A stretch of 64,000 bases of DNA, taken from contig JALIZF010001405.1 of assembly GCA_029948255.1 (NCBI GenBank), positions 1 to 64,000 on the forward strand, in the 5' to 3' direction. The notes beneath the pieces are model-generated. The model was not told the origin of the DNA. It saw nothing but the letters and a program-made list of their open reading frames with translations, and made no database searches. Source of the stretch: Telmatactis stephensoni. Lineage: Eukaryota; Cnidaria; Anthozoa; Actiniaria; Isophelliidae. Below, in pieces: positions 17,281 through 28,260 of this stretch (position 1 is its first letter; each line of letters starts with the position of its first letter). The position numbers and the translations under genes were made by a program.

Positions 17281-18290
17281 GATTCCTAAGACCTACTTCA
17301 GACGCCATACTTTCCATGCGTGCCGTTCTCAATTCAAATTCTAGTCAAAGCCATATTATTAGCTGGCTCTGGTGTGCTGAATATATCGCCTAGGCGTTCT
17401 AAATCGAACCAGCATGCAGTTCCAAATCTATCCAGACGCCAAGGCCGTCCTTGTATTTCATGGCAACAGTTTGGTACAGTATGCATGTCTGGTACGGCGT
17501 GTCTGAATTAGGTCTAAGGGGGTTTTCTGTTCTAACTCCCTAGCCCTCACGTTGTCAATTTACTTCAGAAATATAGGGGGTGTGGTCAATTCCTCTCCCC
17601 CAAAAAAGATCTAACCTCTAATCTTTTTACATCAAGATGAAGCTATTTTTTCTTCGGAAAAATGTTTGCATACATTTTGAATCACAGTCATTTGACGATG
17701 AATGGTTAACTACAACTAGTATTTGCTGCTTGATAATCTCTATAATCTCCTATGTCTCTTGTAACGTAAAGCGTGGAGTATGCATAGCTATTTGATATTA
17801 CGTCTACCTAAAAAATAAATAAGTTATACTTAGTAATCGCAACAAGGATGGAAAACGACCGTACGTCCTCAAAAGATCATAATTTTGAAAGAAAAAATAA
17901 CTTTGGTACAAGCGATAGAACCAGTAACCTACAACTTTTAATTCAGATACTTTGTGTTTTTTCCTTGACTTTTCAGAAACGGGCTTAATTTTTGCACTTT
18001 TGTTAAAGACTTCGTTCGTTTTTCAGCTTTAATTGTTAGAAATCGGAACACGCGCTTGTTTTAAATTAAGTCCAAATGGAGAACTTATCAAGTCCAAACA
18101 GAATTTCAGGGGGGTGGGGGTGAGGATTACAATGCGACTACACCATTCGAGACCATGCACCCAAACAAATGTTCATGAAGTTTGCTCTATACATCCGCGA
18201 TTGACAAGAAGACGAAGAAATTCGCCATCATTCTGTTGTTTAGGACGTACCTAGGGAACTTGATTGTTTGGGTGGTCTTGGTTGAATGTG
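17281..18290. other. Intergenic, downstream of the neuropeptide gene
   Basis: No gene, RNA or clear repeat recognised. A minus-strand 3' UTR or a last small exon of the neuropeptide gene could lie here. Confidence 0.3.
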
Positions 18291-18319
18291 CATGTCACAG
18301 TGTAATGAGTTTCCAGTTC

Positions 18320-21300
18320 TTATACGTACCTTGTAGAAATGTCCAGTAACGTATTGTGGTTATCAGTGGATAACAGATGGGAGCGTTTTCCATTTCCGTA
18401 GACAAATCTCTTTTCCATCCCATCTTGGTTTTCCGTGGCAGCATGGTTAGATCGTTTTCCATTTCCGTAGACAAATCTCTTTTCCATTCCATCTTCCGTG
18501 GCAGCATGGTGAGATCGTTTTCCATTTCCATAGACAAATCTCTTTTCGATTTCATCTTGGTTTTCCGTGGCAGCATGGTTGGATCGTTTTCCATTTCCGT
18601 AGACAAATCTCTTTTCCATTCCATCTTGGTTTTCCGTGGCAGCATGGTTGGATCGTTTTCCATTTCCGTAGACAAATCTCTTTTCCATTCCATCTTGGTT
18701 TTCCGTGGCAGCATGGTGAGATCGTTTCCCATTTCCGTAGACAAATCGCTTTTCGATTTCATCGTGGTTTTCCGTGGCAGCGTGGTTGGATCGTTTTCCA
18801 TTTCCGTAGACAAATCTCTTTTCCATTCCATCTTGGTTTTCCGTGGCAGCATGGTGAGATCGTTTCCCATTTCCGTAGACAAATCGCTTTTCGATTTCAT
18901 CGTGGTTTTCCGTGGCAGCGTGGTGAGATCGTTTTCCATTTCCGTAGACAAATCTCTTTTCCATTTCATCTTGGTTTTCCGTTGCAGCATGGCGAGATCG
19001 TTTTCCATTTCCGTAGACAAATCTCTTTTCCATTCCATCTTGGTTTTCCGTGGCAGCATGGCGAGATCGTTTTCCATTTCCGTAGACAAATCTCTTTTCC
19101 ATTCCATCTTGGTTTTCCGTGGCAGCATGGCGAGATCGTTTTCCATTTCCGTAGACAAATCTCTTTTCCATTCCATCTTGGTTTTCCGTGGCAGCATGGT
19201 AAGATCGTTTTCCATTTCCGTAGACAAATCTCTTTTCCATTCCATCTTGGTTTTCCGTGGCAACTTGGTGGGAGCGTTTTCCATTTCCGTAGACAAATCT
19301 CTTTTCCATTTCATCTTGGTTTTCCGTGGCAGGATGATAAGATCGTTTTCCATTTCCGTAGACAAATCTCTTTTCCATTTCATCTTGGTTTTCCGTGGCA
19401 GGATGATAAGATCGTTTTCCATTTCCGTAGACAAATTTCTTTTCCATTTCATCTTGGTTTTCCGTGGCAATTTGGTGAGATCGTTTCCCATTTCCGTAGA
19501 CAAATCTCTTTTCCAGATCATCGTCGTCTTCAGTAGCAGGGAAGGGCGATCGTTTTCCATTTCCGTACACAAATCTTTTTACAAGATCGTCTGCAACCGT
19601 TTCATGGTTTTCTGTGGCAGCATGGCGGGATCGTTTTCCATTTCCATAAACAAACCTCTTTTCTAGATCATTTGTTATCCATTCTTGAACTTTCTTTGCA
19701 GTACTGGGCGACCGTTTCCCCTTTAGTTCATATACAAGTCTTTTTACAAGATCGTTTTCCGTGGTCATTTCATGGTTTTCCGTGGAAGCATGGCGGGATC
19801 GCTTACCATTTCCATAAACAAATCTCTTTTGTATTTCATGTTCATCAAAGGGGTTTTCTTCATAGTTAACGTCATTCTGAAAATAACAAGTAAAACTCTT
19901 TTTTCAGACACACCAACGAAACATTACTCCAGGGGTATGTGAAATTTATCATACCGCGTATTCCTAGGGCCTGTTTTTCCATACATATGTATATATCGAG
20001 TCCAGATGGAAAAACGTACAGACGTACGAGAGCGCACGTACGTACTCAGTCTTATCCTGGGTGCCAGAGATTTGGCTCCCAGATAGTGATTAATAACGCA
20101 ACGTGACGCCAATAACGAACCGTACGTGGTCATCAACTGAAACTTGTGTGACCGACTCTAGGGGTGGGGAGAGGGGAGGGGAGGGGAATGGAAGGAAGTA
20201 TCCAGTCCTCCACCATTAGAGCCCATTACGCAGGCTACGTATATCGAATAAACTAAGACAAAAACATGGATTCTAGAAATTGAAAATTGCGCGCACTTCA
20301 AGAATCACCAGTAAAGCTAGTGGTAATTTTAGAGAGAATTAAGAAAATTGAGGCTGTTTTATCATAAGCGATTGTTTCCTGGACTGCAGTCCATTAAGGG
20401 CCGACGGTATACTTTATTTTCGGGTAGTAACGTTTACATGGAGATCGCGATGAGAATGCATTTATACGTTAATTAGCCTGCGTGACAGGGCTGAAAAATG
20501 CATTGCGCATGCTCGGAGGTTTTAAATAAAATCAAGAGACCATAATACTAAGAGAGCGAAACTCAGCATTGATGTCTGTGCGATGTTCGCGGCGACTAAG
20601 CCTATTTTTAGTAACTTCGCCATCGCGCGCGCAAGGCCCTCAACCACTAGAATTTGATTTTTGACGTGCGCGCGGACGGGACTGTTTGGTTTCGGCCCCT
20701 CCTTGGTTTCGGCTTTGAATTCTATTGTTTAAGAACCTTGCGCGCGCGATGGCGAAGTTACTAAAAACAGCCTTAGCCGCCACGAACATCGCACAGACAT
20801 CAATACTGAGTTTCGCTCTCTTAGTATTATGGTCTCTTGATAAAAACTATTGGAGGTTTAGTAAATCTTGAAAGTTGATGTTGTCCGTGAGAAGTTAATG
20901 GTTTTTTTCCTAAAACAATGCTTTAGTTGTTCTCTTTCCCTGGTGAAACAATACACGAGAAATTCGCATAATACACGACAGTTGAATCGACGGTACTTTT
21001 ATTTGTAAACTCGAACGCGTCCACGAATTCCCGCCGAATTTTCGAGCATGCGCAATACGTTTTTCGCTCGTGTCAGCCTGCGTAGGAAGCGTTTCTTTGA
21101 GAAAATGGGGTTTAAAGGGGATTGGGTTTCCTGTGTTACGAAAAGCAGGGTTTGGATACACAGGAAACCCAATCTCCCTTTCACATAAAAAACGTTTGCT
21201 ACGCAGGCTATTTATACGTTTACGTGAATCTCAGTCTTTTCGGTTCGCAACAACATGAAAATCCGGGCGCCTCGAACCTGCAGCCCCTGCGATACGTGTC

Positions 21301-23470
21301 CAGTTCTCTAAGAGGTTCCTCTGAAAGAATGATATATAAAATGGTCCTGTCCACCTCTTTGTTCGGATTGTAAAACGTGTGACGTTCGATCTTAGCCTCG
21401 TAACGCCTACGTGATGAGTTCGAAGTGAGTGGGAGAAAGCGTGATTGGTTTTACAGCATCACGCAGTAATCCTGCGCCGTGTCATAACCGAACTGGACTT
21501 TCAAATCAATCGTCTTTTCATAACAAAATAAAATGAAATAATTTGACCAAGAAGTTAATCTAATTTGACTTTTTATATTCACTGTCCTGATTAAAAACAT
21601 ACAAACAAGGGAGTGGTCTGGTGACGTCACGCTGTAGTCCTGCGTCGTCTCAAAACTACACTTTCAAATCGATTGCATTTTACATAACAAACAAATAAAA
21701 TGAACGATCAAGAAGTGAATCACCAATATTTCTCTTTGATTTTCATCTTTGGCAAACAAATTTTTATGCCCCTTTTTCTCTAACCTATATACCTTACCTA
21801 CTCTACTCACCCTACTACCCTTCACCCGACAGCAAATATAAATTGTCGAAGTCAAAATTCAATTAACCGGCCTGCAACCCCGGGTGGCCAGCATTTCGAC
21901 ATTTGAGACATATCATGTTCATTGATTTTGGCAGGACGCCGCGCGCTTTCATAATCTATTAAAGTATATTTACATTAAACTCAGTAACGAATTCTTAAGA
22001 ATGTGTGTAGGCGTATAGAAAGCTAGTCAGCTAGGAAAGAGCGCATGTTTAACTGAAGAGTTAAAAAAACCTAAGGAATACAAAGATTCGTATATAATGT
22101 AATTTTTAGGCAGTTACAATTTCTTTTGTTTGCTTGTTTCTTTTTTTTTTTTTTCCCATTTTTGTATTTGATGTACATTAATTAAGAAAATAGTACTATT
22201 AATTTAAATAATTAAGTTTAATGAGGTCACTTCAGAAAACATGTTTAGTTATTTTAACTTATCCTAAGCTTAATTCACTTTTGGCGCCAAAAGAAGACCT
22301 ATTACATACAAGCATTGAGTCATTGGTGTTATATAACATGAGGTCAACCAGTCAATTGCAAACAGAGAGCGGGAAAGCGCTGGAGTATGTTCCTAATTAA
22401 TCGTCGTTTGATATACACTGATACGCCTAAATGATTTCGCTAAGGGCATTGAGCATCCCCGCCGTGATAAATTCAATTCATTTTCTACGGTTCAAAGATG
22501 AAAAAGTTTTGAATTTTTGGGCGGTTTTTTGAAATATGCATTTGTGACCTCAAATAAAGATAATGAACGCGATATTTATATAAATTGATATTATTAAAGT
22601 CATATAATTTTCTAAATAAATTGTCATGGGGAAATTCGCTTGTTGCATTAAAAATTGAAAATTAGAAAAAATATACGCAGAAATATGATTTTGATCGGCA
22701 TACTCAGATATGTTCTTATAAATGGGTCTGATCTGTATGACATCAAATTTCTACCGTTATCAAATTTCATACACCGAACATTTCCCGCTCTTTTATAATT
22801 TCAATTAAGATCATTCATAGAATTAAAATCAATCTATAAAAACATTCAATTGCTTTGATTTTGAGAAAGGAAAATAGTTCGTTAGAGAATTCAACACAAG
22901 CAAACAGTAATCTCAATTTGTTTTAAAATGCCTCCAATCGCTTTGTCCGTTGTAAAGGAGACTGCCAATCGCGACGCTTACAAACAACAGACAAGCAAAC
23001 AACACAGACCCCTCGAGCTGCACTGAAGGAAAACAAAGAATACGACAGATAAGTGTTCCAATCCAAGTGATTTCTCGTCTTAACCGACCAGAGAATTCTA
23101 CTCTGTCTACTGAAAGCATTCTTTCCTCTATTAGCAACTGAATTCTAATGAGAATTTAATTAAACAAATTTCGGCTCAAAAATTAACAAATATCATATCC
23201 CTACACCAAATAAAGTTCAAGGACTACGGATCTAGAACTCGATTTTAAATGTATTTTTGCTTACGTTGATGTTAGGGCTTCTCTCCACAACACTGGTCCG
23301 CCACTCCTCCGGAATATTAAATGATTTATAAACTGTTGAGAGAAAGCAAGTAAAAAAAACTTAAGAAAAGTTTCTCGGAGTGAATTTCATGAAGCAAACT
23401 TACTTGGTTTAGCTGAAGAGCTGCAGAGAAAGAAAAAGAACAACAGTAGAGACAAACTCGTTGATTCCAT
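18320..23470 (-). CDS. Amidated neuropeptide precursor with ~20 copies of FVYGN-Gly-Lys-Arg
   Basis: Three exons in phase: 23404-23470, 23265-23332 and 18320-19876, predicting 563 residues. Exon 1 encodes a signal peptide (MESTSLSLLLFFFFLCSSSA, cleavage likely before KP) and ends phase 1 at GTAAGT. Exon 2 (23 codons) ends at GTAAGC. Exon 3 starts after TTATTTTCAG. It holds 20 copies of (K)RFVYGNGKRS, mostly in a 23-residue (69-bp) repeat whose spacer is S-x-HAATENQDGME. Dibasic cleavage and Gly amidation would release FVYGN-amide. A variant LVYELKGKR and a KKFVYGNG copy occur near the start of the array. Cnidarian neuropeptide precursors commonly have this design and act in the secretory pathway of neurons. 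The FVYGN-amide sequence is not one I recognise. A GTACGT donor just before the TAA could add an alternative C-terminus. Confidence 0.9.
18375..19545. repeat. 69-bp tandem repeat within the neuropeptide exon
   Basis: About 17 near-identical units encode spacer plus peptide. The unit is a multiple of three without stops, so long open frames also appear on the other strand and in a second minus-strand frame. These are by-products of the repeat. Confidence 0.95.
20532..20840. mobile_element. Long-arm foldback MITE with TAAAA duplication
   Basis: A 309-bp element. TCAAGAGACCATAATACTAA and a ~95-bp arm with GCGCGCGCAAGG at its inner end are mirrored on the right. TAAAA lies outside both ends (20527-20531 and 20841-20845). 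Confidence 0.85.
20850..21074 (-). mobile_element. MITE family C, copy 1 (reverse orientation)
   Basis: Shares GAAAATTCGGCGGGAATTCG, GTGGACGCGTTCG, AAATAAAAGTACCGTCGATT and CAGGGAAAGAGAACAACTAA (in reverse) with 25497-25775 and 63765-64000. Confidence 0.8.
21075..21210. mobile_element. Foldback with AGCCTGCGTAG ends
   Basis: Arms AGCCTGCGTAGGAAGCGTTT and AAACGTTTGCTACGCAGGCT enclose an inner palindrome (GATTGGGTTTCCTGTG ... CACAGGAAACCCAATC). The terminus matches the 49352-50576 element. Confidence 0.75.
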
Positions 23471-23516
23471 CTTGCTGGTTTACGCGCTCTAAATTCAAAC
23501 CAACGGTTAGTGTTGC

Positions 23517-23523
23517 TTTTATA
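23517..23523 (-). promoter_or_regulatory. TATA box of the neuropeptide gene
   Basis: TATAAAA on the minus strand (CTTATAAAAGC context), about 47 bp upstream of the ATG at 23470, a normal distance for a short 5' UTR. Confidence 0.6.
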
Positions 23524-23529
23524 AGCCGG

Positions 23530-24057
23530 ATAGAAATTCGAGAACAGTTGTCAATGCTAGCGCTTATGATAACGATCTGTCCCGAGGACTATAGAATAGA
23601 TCAACTCAGGAAAATGCAGAATACAACGCGTGACTTCCGAGTCTTTCGGTCGACAACTGATGCTGAAGTTTCAAAAACTTTTCTTTTGTTAAGTTTTGCT
23701 TGACGCTACCCACGAGCAAACAAACTAGGCTTTATAACGCGTTGTTTGGTATTTACATTTATAGGGGGTCGGAAATATGTAGAGGCTTCGTAAAATGTAA
23801 CTATAGCAACATACTGTGCCAAATGGACCTAATCATTAAAGGATTAAGATAACTGCGCTATAAAAGCTAGATTCGTTGTGAAAAATTAAAGATAGATCGA
23901 CCGCTTCGTGTTGATACTATAGTTTGCTTTTCGGATTTGTTGACGATGTGTTGTTTGTATATTTTCACTCATACAGCTTGTATTTGCTTGATCTTTTTGA
24001 ATATATGACCCCAAACTCCAATGGTGTACAGAAGCAGTTTTGGATCGTTCTACAGCT
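23530..24057. other. Upstream flank of the neuropeptide gene
   Basis: No gene or repeat recognised. It should contain the remaining promoter sequence of the minus-strand neuropeptide gene. Confidence 0.3.
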
Positions 24058-24187
24058 CTCAAGGGATGAATGGGAATTTGTAACACCGTGTAAAACAGAG
24101 AGATGACTTATTAACTAACTTACTAACTTAGTAAGTTATCTCTCTTTTTCAGTAATGTGTTACAAATTCCTAATTATTTATCCCTTG
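24058..24187. mobile_element. Foldback MITE
   Basis: CTCAAGGGATGAATGGGAAT ... AGAGAGATGACTTA is mirrored by TAAGTTATCTCTCT ... ATTCCTAATTATTTATCCCT across a ~20-nt spacer. Confidence 0.65.
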
Positions 24188-24628
24188 TATTTTGTTCGTT
24201 ATACAAGACGCAGCCCTCACTAGTCTCCTAACTCTTAGATTTCATTGCCGACCTAATCAAGTATCTGTCTTTCGACACATTTGTTCAAGAAATGATCTTT
24301 GTATCCTGTTAAATTATCTGTCGTTGTGAAATAAAACAGAAAACTACCTAACGACAAATCTCTCAAGGTTCATGACCTAGCGGTAAGTCTGAAACTTGTC
24401 GGCTCGATTGCCGATGCGAGACGAGTTTCATAAGGGGTGTTACACGCCGAAATTTCGTCCTGAAACTAATTTAATATTGCAGCAGTAGAAAGCAGTTCTA
24501 CTTTTCGTGAAACCGTCTCGTGAAACCGACCCGGAGAAAGTTTCAGCTAAATGACTATGTTACACGGTGCAATGCGTTGTGAAATTTGTCTCGCAAGTTT
24601 CAGAAAAAAGTTTCAGCGTGTAAAAGCT

Positions 24629-24755
24629 TAGCTTGCGTTGCTGGGGGTCTGTAGTTTTTGGGGGGAAGAAGAAATGAAAGCGCCCAAAAACCGCATGCAG
24701 ACCCGTTCATTTCTTCCTCCGCCCAAAAACTGCAGACCGCCAGCAACGCAGGCTA
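24629..24755. mobile_element. Foldback MITE with hAT-like GCAACGCAGGCTA end
   Basis: TAGCTTGCGTTGCTGG and TCTGTAGTTTTTGGGGGG pair with CCGCCCAAAAACTGCAGA and CCAGCAACGCAGGCTA. Just upstream (24430-24620) lies a further inverted region with CACGCCGAAA / TTTCAGCGTG, probably a second element. Confidence 0.7.
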
Positions 24756-25496
24756 GTCAGTACGCAGGCTATCAGCGCGGATAAAACGCTGAGCTATTTA
24801 CCACTCCATTTCTCAGTCATTTCTTCACAATTTTGAAGGCTGTACTATACATCTTGGGAACAAAGTTTTTACATGTAATTTTTGATACAATTTCAATAAC
24901 TTTTTAATGAGCGAGCCTATGCTTTCGATTCGCGGCTGAAGCAACGAACTGATTGATTGTTGACCCTGAAAAACTTTAATTATTAACGATTCTGAAAAAA
25001 TGTCATTTTTGAAATGGTCTGTGGTCACGCTCTCCGAAGCAGTCGCCCACGCAACAGCCTAACGACCTCGGACTGACCCAGGGCGTCAAGGAGGGGGGAG
25101 GGGAGCGGAGGTAAAAGGACGTCTCCGAGGACGAAGCTATAATGTATGAAACATAAACTCAGTAAGGACTGGAAAAACCTATAATTTAGTATTGCCGTAG
25201 CTTACCAAACGTACATTGTTTCAATGCTGAATCGCCTGATAGATCACATGATATACATTCATTGCATGCAGAAAGTGGATGAATCTCAAATATTAACTGT
25301 TAAAGGGTTTTAAGCTTTTCTTGGCAAAATGTCATGGTTAAGGATGGACTTTATATAGGCTCTCCCTCCCCTTTCCCCCTTCCACAGTGCCTTCCTCCCC
25401 TCCCTCCCCAGTGCTGAACAGGGTAGTCAGTTGCAAAGACTCATGCTAGTTTTATCATTAAAAAATTGGTCGATATAGCTGGACTAATGCACCTAG

Positions 25497-25775
25497 GCGT
25501 CGCTGACACGAGTGAAAAACGCACTGCGTATGCTCGAAAATTCGGCGGGAATTCGTGGACGCGTTCGTGTTTACAAATAAAAGTACCGTCGATTCAACTG
25601 GAGTGTATTACGCGAATTTCTCGTGTATTATTTGACCAGGGAAAGAGAAAAACTAAAGCGATGTTTTAGGAAAAAAATAACCACTAACTTTTTACGGACA
25701 GCCTTAAGGTTTACTAAAACTCTAATATTTCCGAGTATGCGCAATACGTACGTTTTCACCCGTGTTGGCGTCGCT
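25497..25775 (+). mobile_element. MITE family C, copy 2, complete
   Basis: The most complete copy. Left end GGCGTCGCTGACACGAGTGA with GTATGCTCG; right end CGAGTATGCGCAATACGTAC with ACCCGTGTTGGCGTCGC, i.e. imperfect ~45-bp terminal inverted repeats. The middle matches 20850-21074 and 63765-64000. Confidence 0.75.
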
Positions 25776-25779
25776 TGGA

Positions 25780-27064
25780 AAACCTCGTATTTGTGAAATT
25801 CATCAACGACTGACAAAGAGGTATGAAAATATTATGTACTGCAGATCCCGGATGTGCGCTGCGCTCACCTTTTCCCGCCATTCGGTTTCATGCTTCTTGT
25901 CATTTGTTCTTATATCATGTTATATTACAAGCAAATGGCGACTTCTCGACTTAATTTTCGTCGAGGTTTCGGACGCTGATTTACTTAGGTTTTCAAAAGA
26001 AAATGCAAAGGAAAGCGCGACAAGTTGAGGGTTTTTATGTCTCGTATTTCGACACCTTAACTGTTGCGCGCACCTGTTGCAGGGTCGGACACACGCACGA
26101 TGCATGTTGTGCGGTACAATGTTACAAGCTACAGGAAAAATAATATCTTGTGTTCTGGGTTTCTACAAATTAAGCAACAAGCCCCATTAACAATAGCCCC
26201 AGCGCAGGTCGCATGAGACTATGTATAGGATAATTCGTCAGGCAGAGCAGTGAACTGACTTGAAAGATTTCATCATGTAATGAAAGCACTATGAAAGATT
26301 TAAAAGGTTTACTTTTTTGTGTTATTAAGTTTCTAGGCAGAAATGGTATTTCCCAATATTTTGAATACGACAATATATAAACTTGCGCGAGTTTGGCATT
26401 CTGCATCACGAGATTCTCTGTGGAGTTTTCGGGGATACATTTTGACGAGATCGGTTATAATTTAATTTCTCGTCTACTTACACAATTAAACTCAAATCGA
26501 CCATATAACTAACAAATTTGGTGTTAATATTGAAGAACAAACGTGTACATGTAAACAATTACAACTACGAGCTTTGTTTTAAAACGATGAGCTAAAATAT
26601 CAATCCAAATTTTAAATCACCTTAACTTATAAAATAACTTACCTTTGCTGATGTCTTAATCTGATTAGCTCTAGGGATATTCCTGAAATAAGAAACGTGG
26701 ATTCCAACTGAACATCTTCAGTGAGGCCGATCATTTCACTTTGGAACGGAAATAAAAATCCATAAGTTAAAGCGTACGTAACGGCTTGAAGCTTGCTGTA
26801 CTTAAAATAATCATGGAAATTTATTGATCCCTCTTCAATCGACTAGATTTTGATTGGTTCTTCTATCTCCCTAGGGAAATGATGGAGTAAAATAATGCAG
26901 ACAAGCTCGATGTTCCCGAAAACTTATTCTTTTATTTTTTCTTTCTATTTATTTACAAAACAGCTATTTTTTGATAGCTGGACTCTGATTGGTTCATTCC
27001 TTTCCCTGGGGAGTATTAGCATTACAATGAAACTTCGCCGAATAGACTACCCCGATTAGTCATT
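25780..27064. other. Intergenic, nothing recognised
   Basis: AT-rich sequence with several short frames lacking domain similarity. No RNA gene or clear repeat. Confidence 0.3.
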
Positions 27065-27400
27065 AAATTTATTAAGTGTCTAGGTAGCGCAGCGGTCTAA
27101 GGTGATATCTAAAGGTATGGATTAGGGTCCGGATATCGTCTCCCTCCCTGGCCTTCGGGCTAAGATAACTGTAATATGTAGCAACGGGATAGCGTGGATG
27201 GGGCCGAAATCTTCATCCGTAACGTAAGTCGATTCGATGTCTCAGCTTCTCAGAATGTCTCGGGAGAATCGTCCCAAAATTTCATTTTCTTTTTTTCTTT
27301 TTACGATTACTCATTCAGTCTGTTATTTTATTTCCGGGGGTCTCTTTAAGGGGTTACAGGTTCGATCCTCGTCGACACCGGGTTCTTTTCTGACTTCTTT
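27065..27400 (+). repeat. tRNA-derived SINE-like fragment, A and B boxes split
   Basis: An A-box-like TAGCGCAGCGGTCTAA lies at about 27086-27101 and a B-box-like GGTTCGATCCTCG near 27359, ~270 bp apart, with T-rich tracts following. The spacing is too long for a tRNA, so this is more likely a SINE split by an insertion, or two pieces side by side. Confidence 0.45.
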
Positions 27401-27539
27401 TTTTCTTCATTTTTTTCGTTCTTTCCCAAGCTTTAAGTTAAAATGACATCTTTTTGAACTTGTTTTTAAATGTTTGGTGTTTTTAAATTTTTTTTCTGAT
27501 AAATTTCATTTTCATTTTTAATTTTTAATTTGAGACCTT

Positions 27540-28260
27540 TGAGACCTCTATCGCAAATGATATTCAACATGCAAAGTCTAAGCTAGAAGAATGTGCATGT
27601 ACGTGACATCGACACATGGATGTTGGAAAATAGTTTAAAACTTAACGACGACAAGACAGAAATCCTCGTCTTCCATGCCAAGCACCGCCCTGCTCCGTTT
27701 CTGGACTGTCTCCAAGTAGCAAATGCATCTGTGGTACCCTCTGATTGTGCAAGGAATATTGGAACAATATTCGACACTACTGTTTCTCTGGATAAGCACA
27801 TAGCTCAAGTATGTAAATCAGCATTCTTCTTATGTTGCCACGAAGACTTTGGTGCATGCTTTTGTCACAGCGAAGCTTGACAATTGTAACTCATTGTATT
27901 ATGGCTTACCCAAACACTTACTACAACGTCTCCAGTATGTCTTAAACAGTGCAGCAAGACTGATCACGGCCCTGTCATGCACGAAAGTCAATGTTACACC
28001 TGATTGCTAATGGAATTACACTGGCTACCAATAGCCGTGATAAGCGTGTGGATTTTCACTACCTGAAAGAGTTGCTATATCTCTACAAACCAAAACGACA
28101 TCTAAGGTCTGCTGACAAGTGTTTACTTACATCACCAAGTTACAACCTTAAGGTGGCTCGGTCGAGTTTTTCAGTAGAGCTACCAGTCGTCTTTGAGTGA
28201 AAACTGTTTGATAGTAAATTAAATATCACACCCTTATCAGACAATGATCAAAGTTTATGA
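27540..28260 (+). pseudogene. Decayed non-LTR retrotransposon (reverse transcriptase C-terminal part)
   Basis: The 27593-27880 frame reads DIDTWMLENSLKLNDDKTEI, then ARNIGTIFD and KHIAQVCKSAFF: the order at the end of CR1/L2/jockey-type reverse transcriptases. The match continues in another frame at 27991-28200 (HYLKELLYLYKPKR ... RSFSVELPVVF), so at least one frameshift separates them. No endonuclease or YADD palm motif is present; the copy is 5'-truncated. Confidence 0.75.

Larger units (their letters stand above)
19877..23264 (-). other. Intron 2 of the neuropeptide gene with MITEs
   Basis: A 3.4-kb intron bounded by GTAAGC and TTTTCAG. It contains the elements at 20532-20840, 20850-21074 and 21075-21210. 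From 21220 to 22900 I see only AT-rich sequence. Additional small exons cannot be excluded, but the two flanking phases already match. Confidence 0.6.

Noticed and set aside
18377..19666. Long plus-strand and second-frame minus-strand open frames across the neuropeptide exon
   Set aside because: They exist only because the 69-bp unit is a multiple of three without stops. The frame with signal peptide, dibasic sites and phase-matched upstream exons is the minus-strand one annotated.
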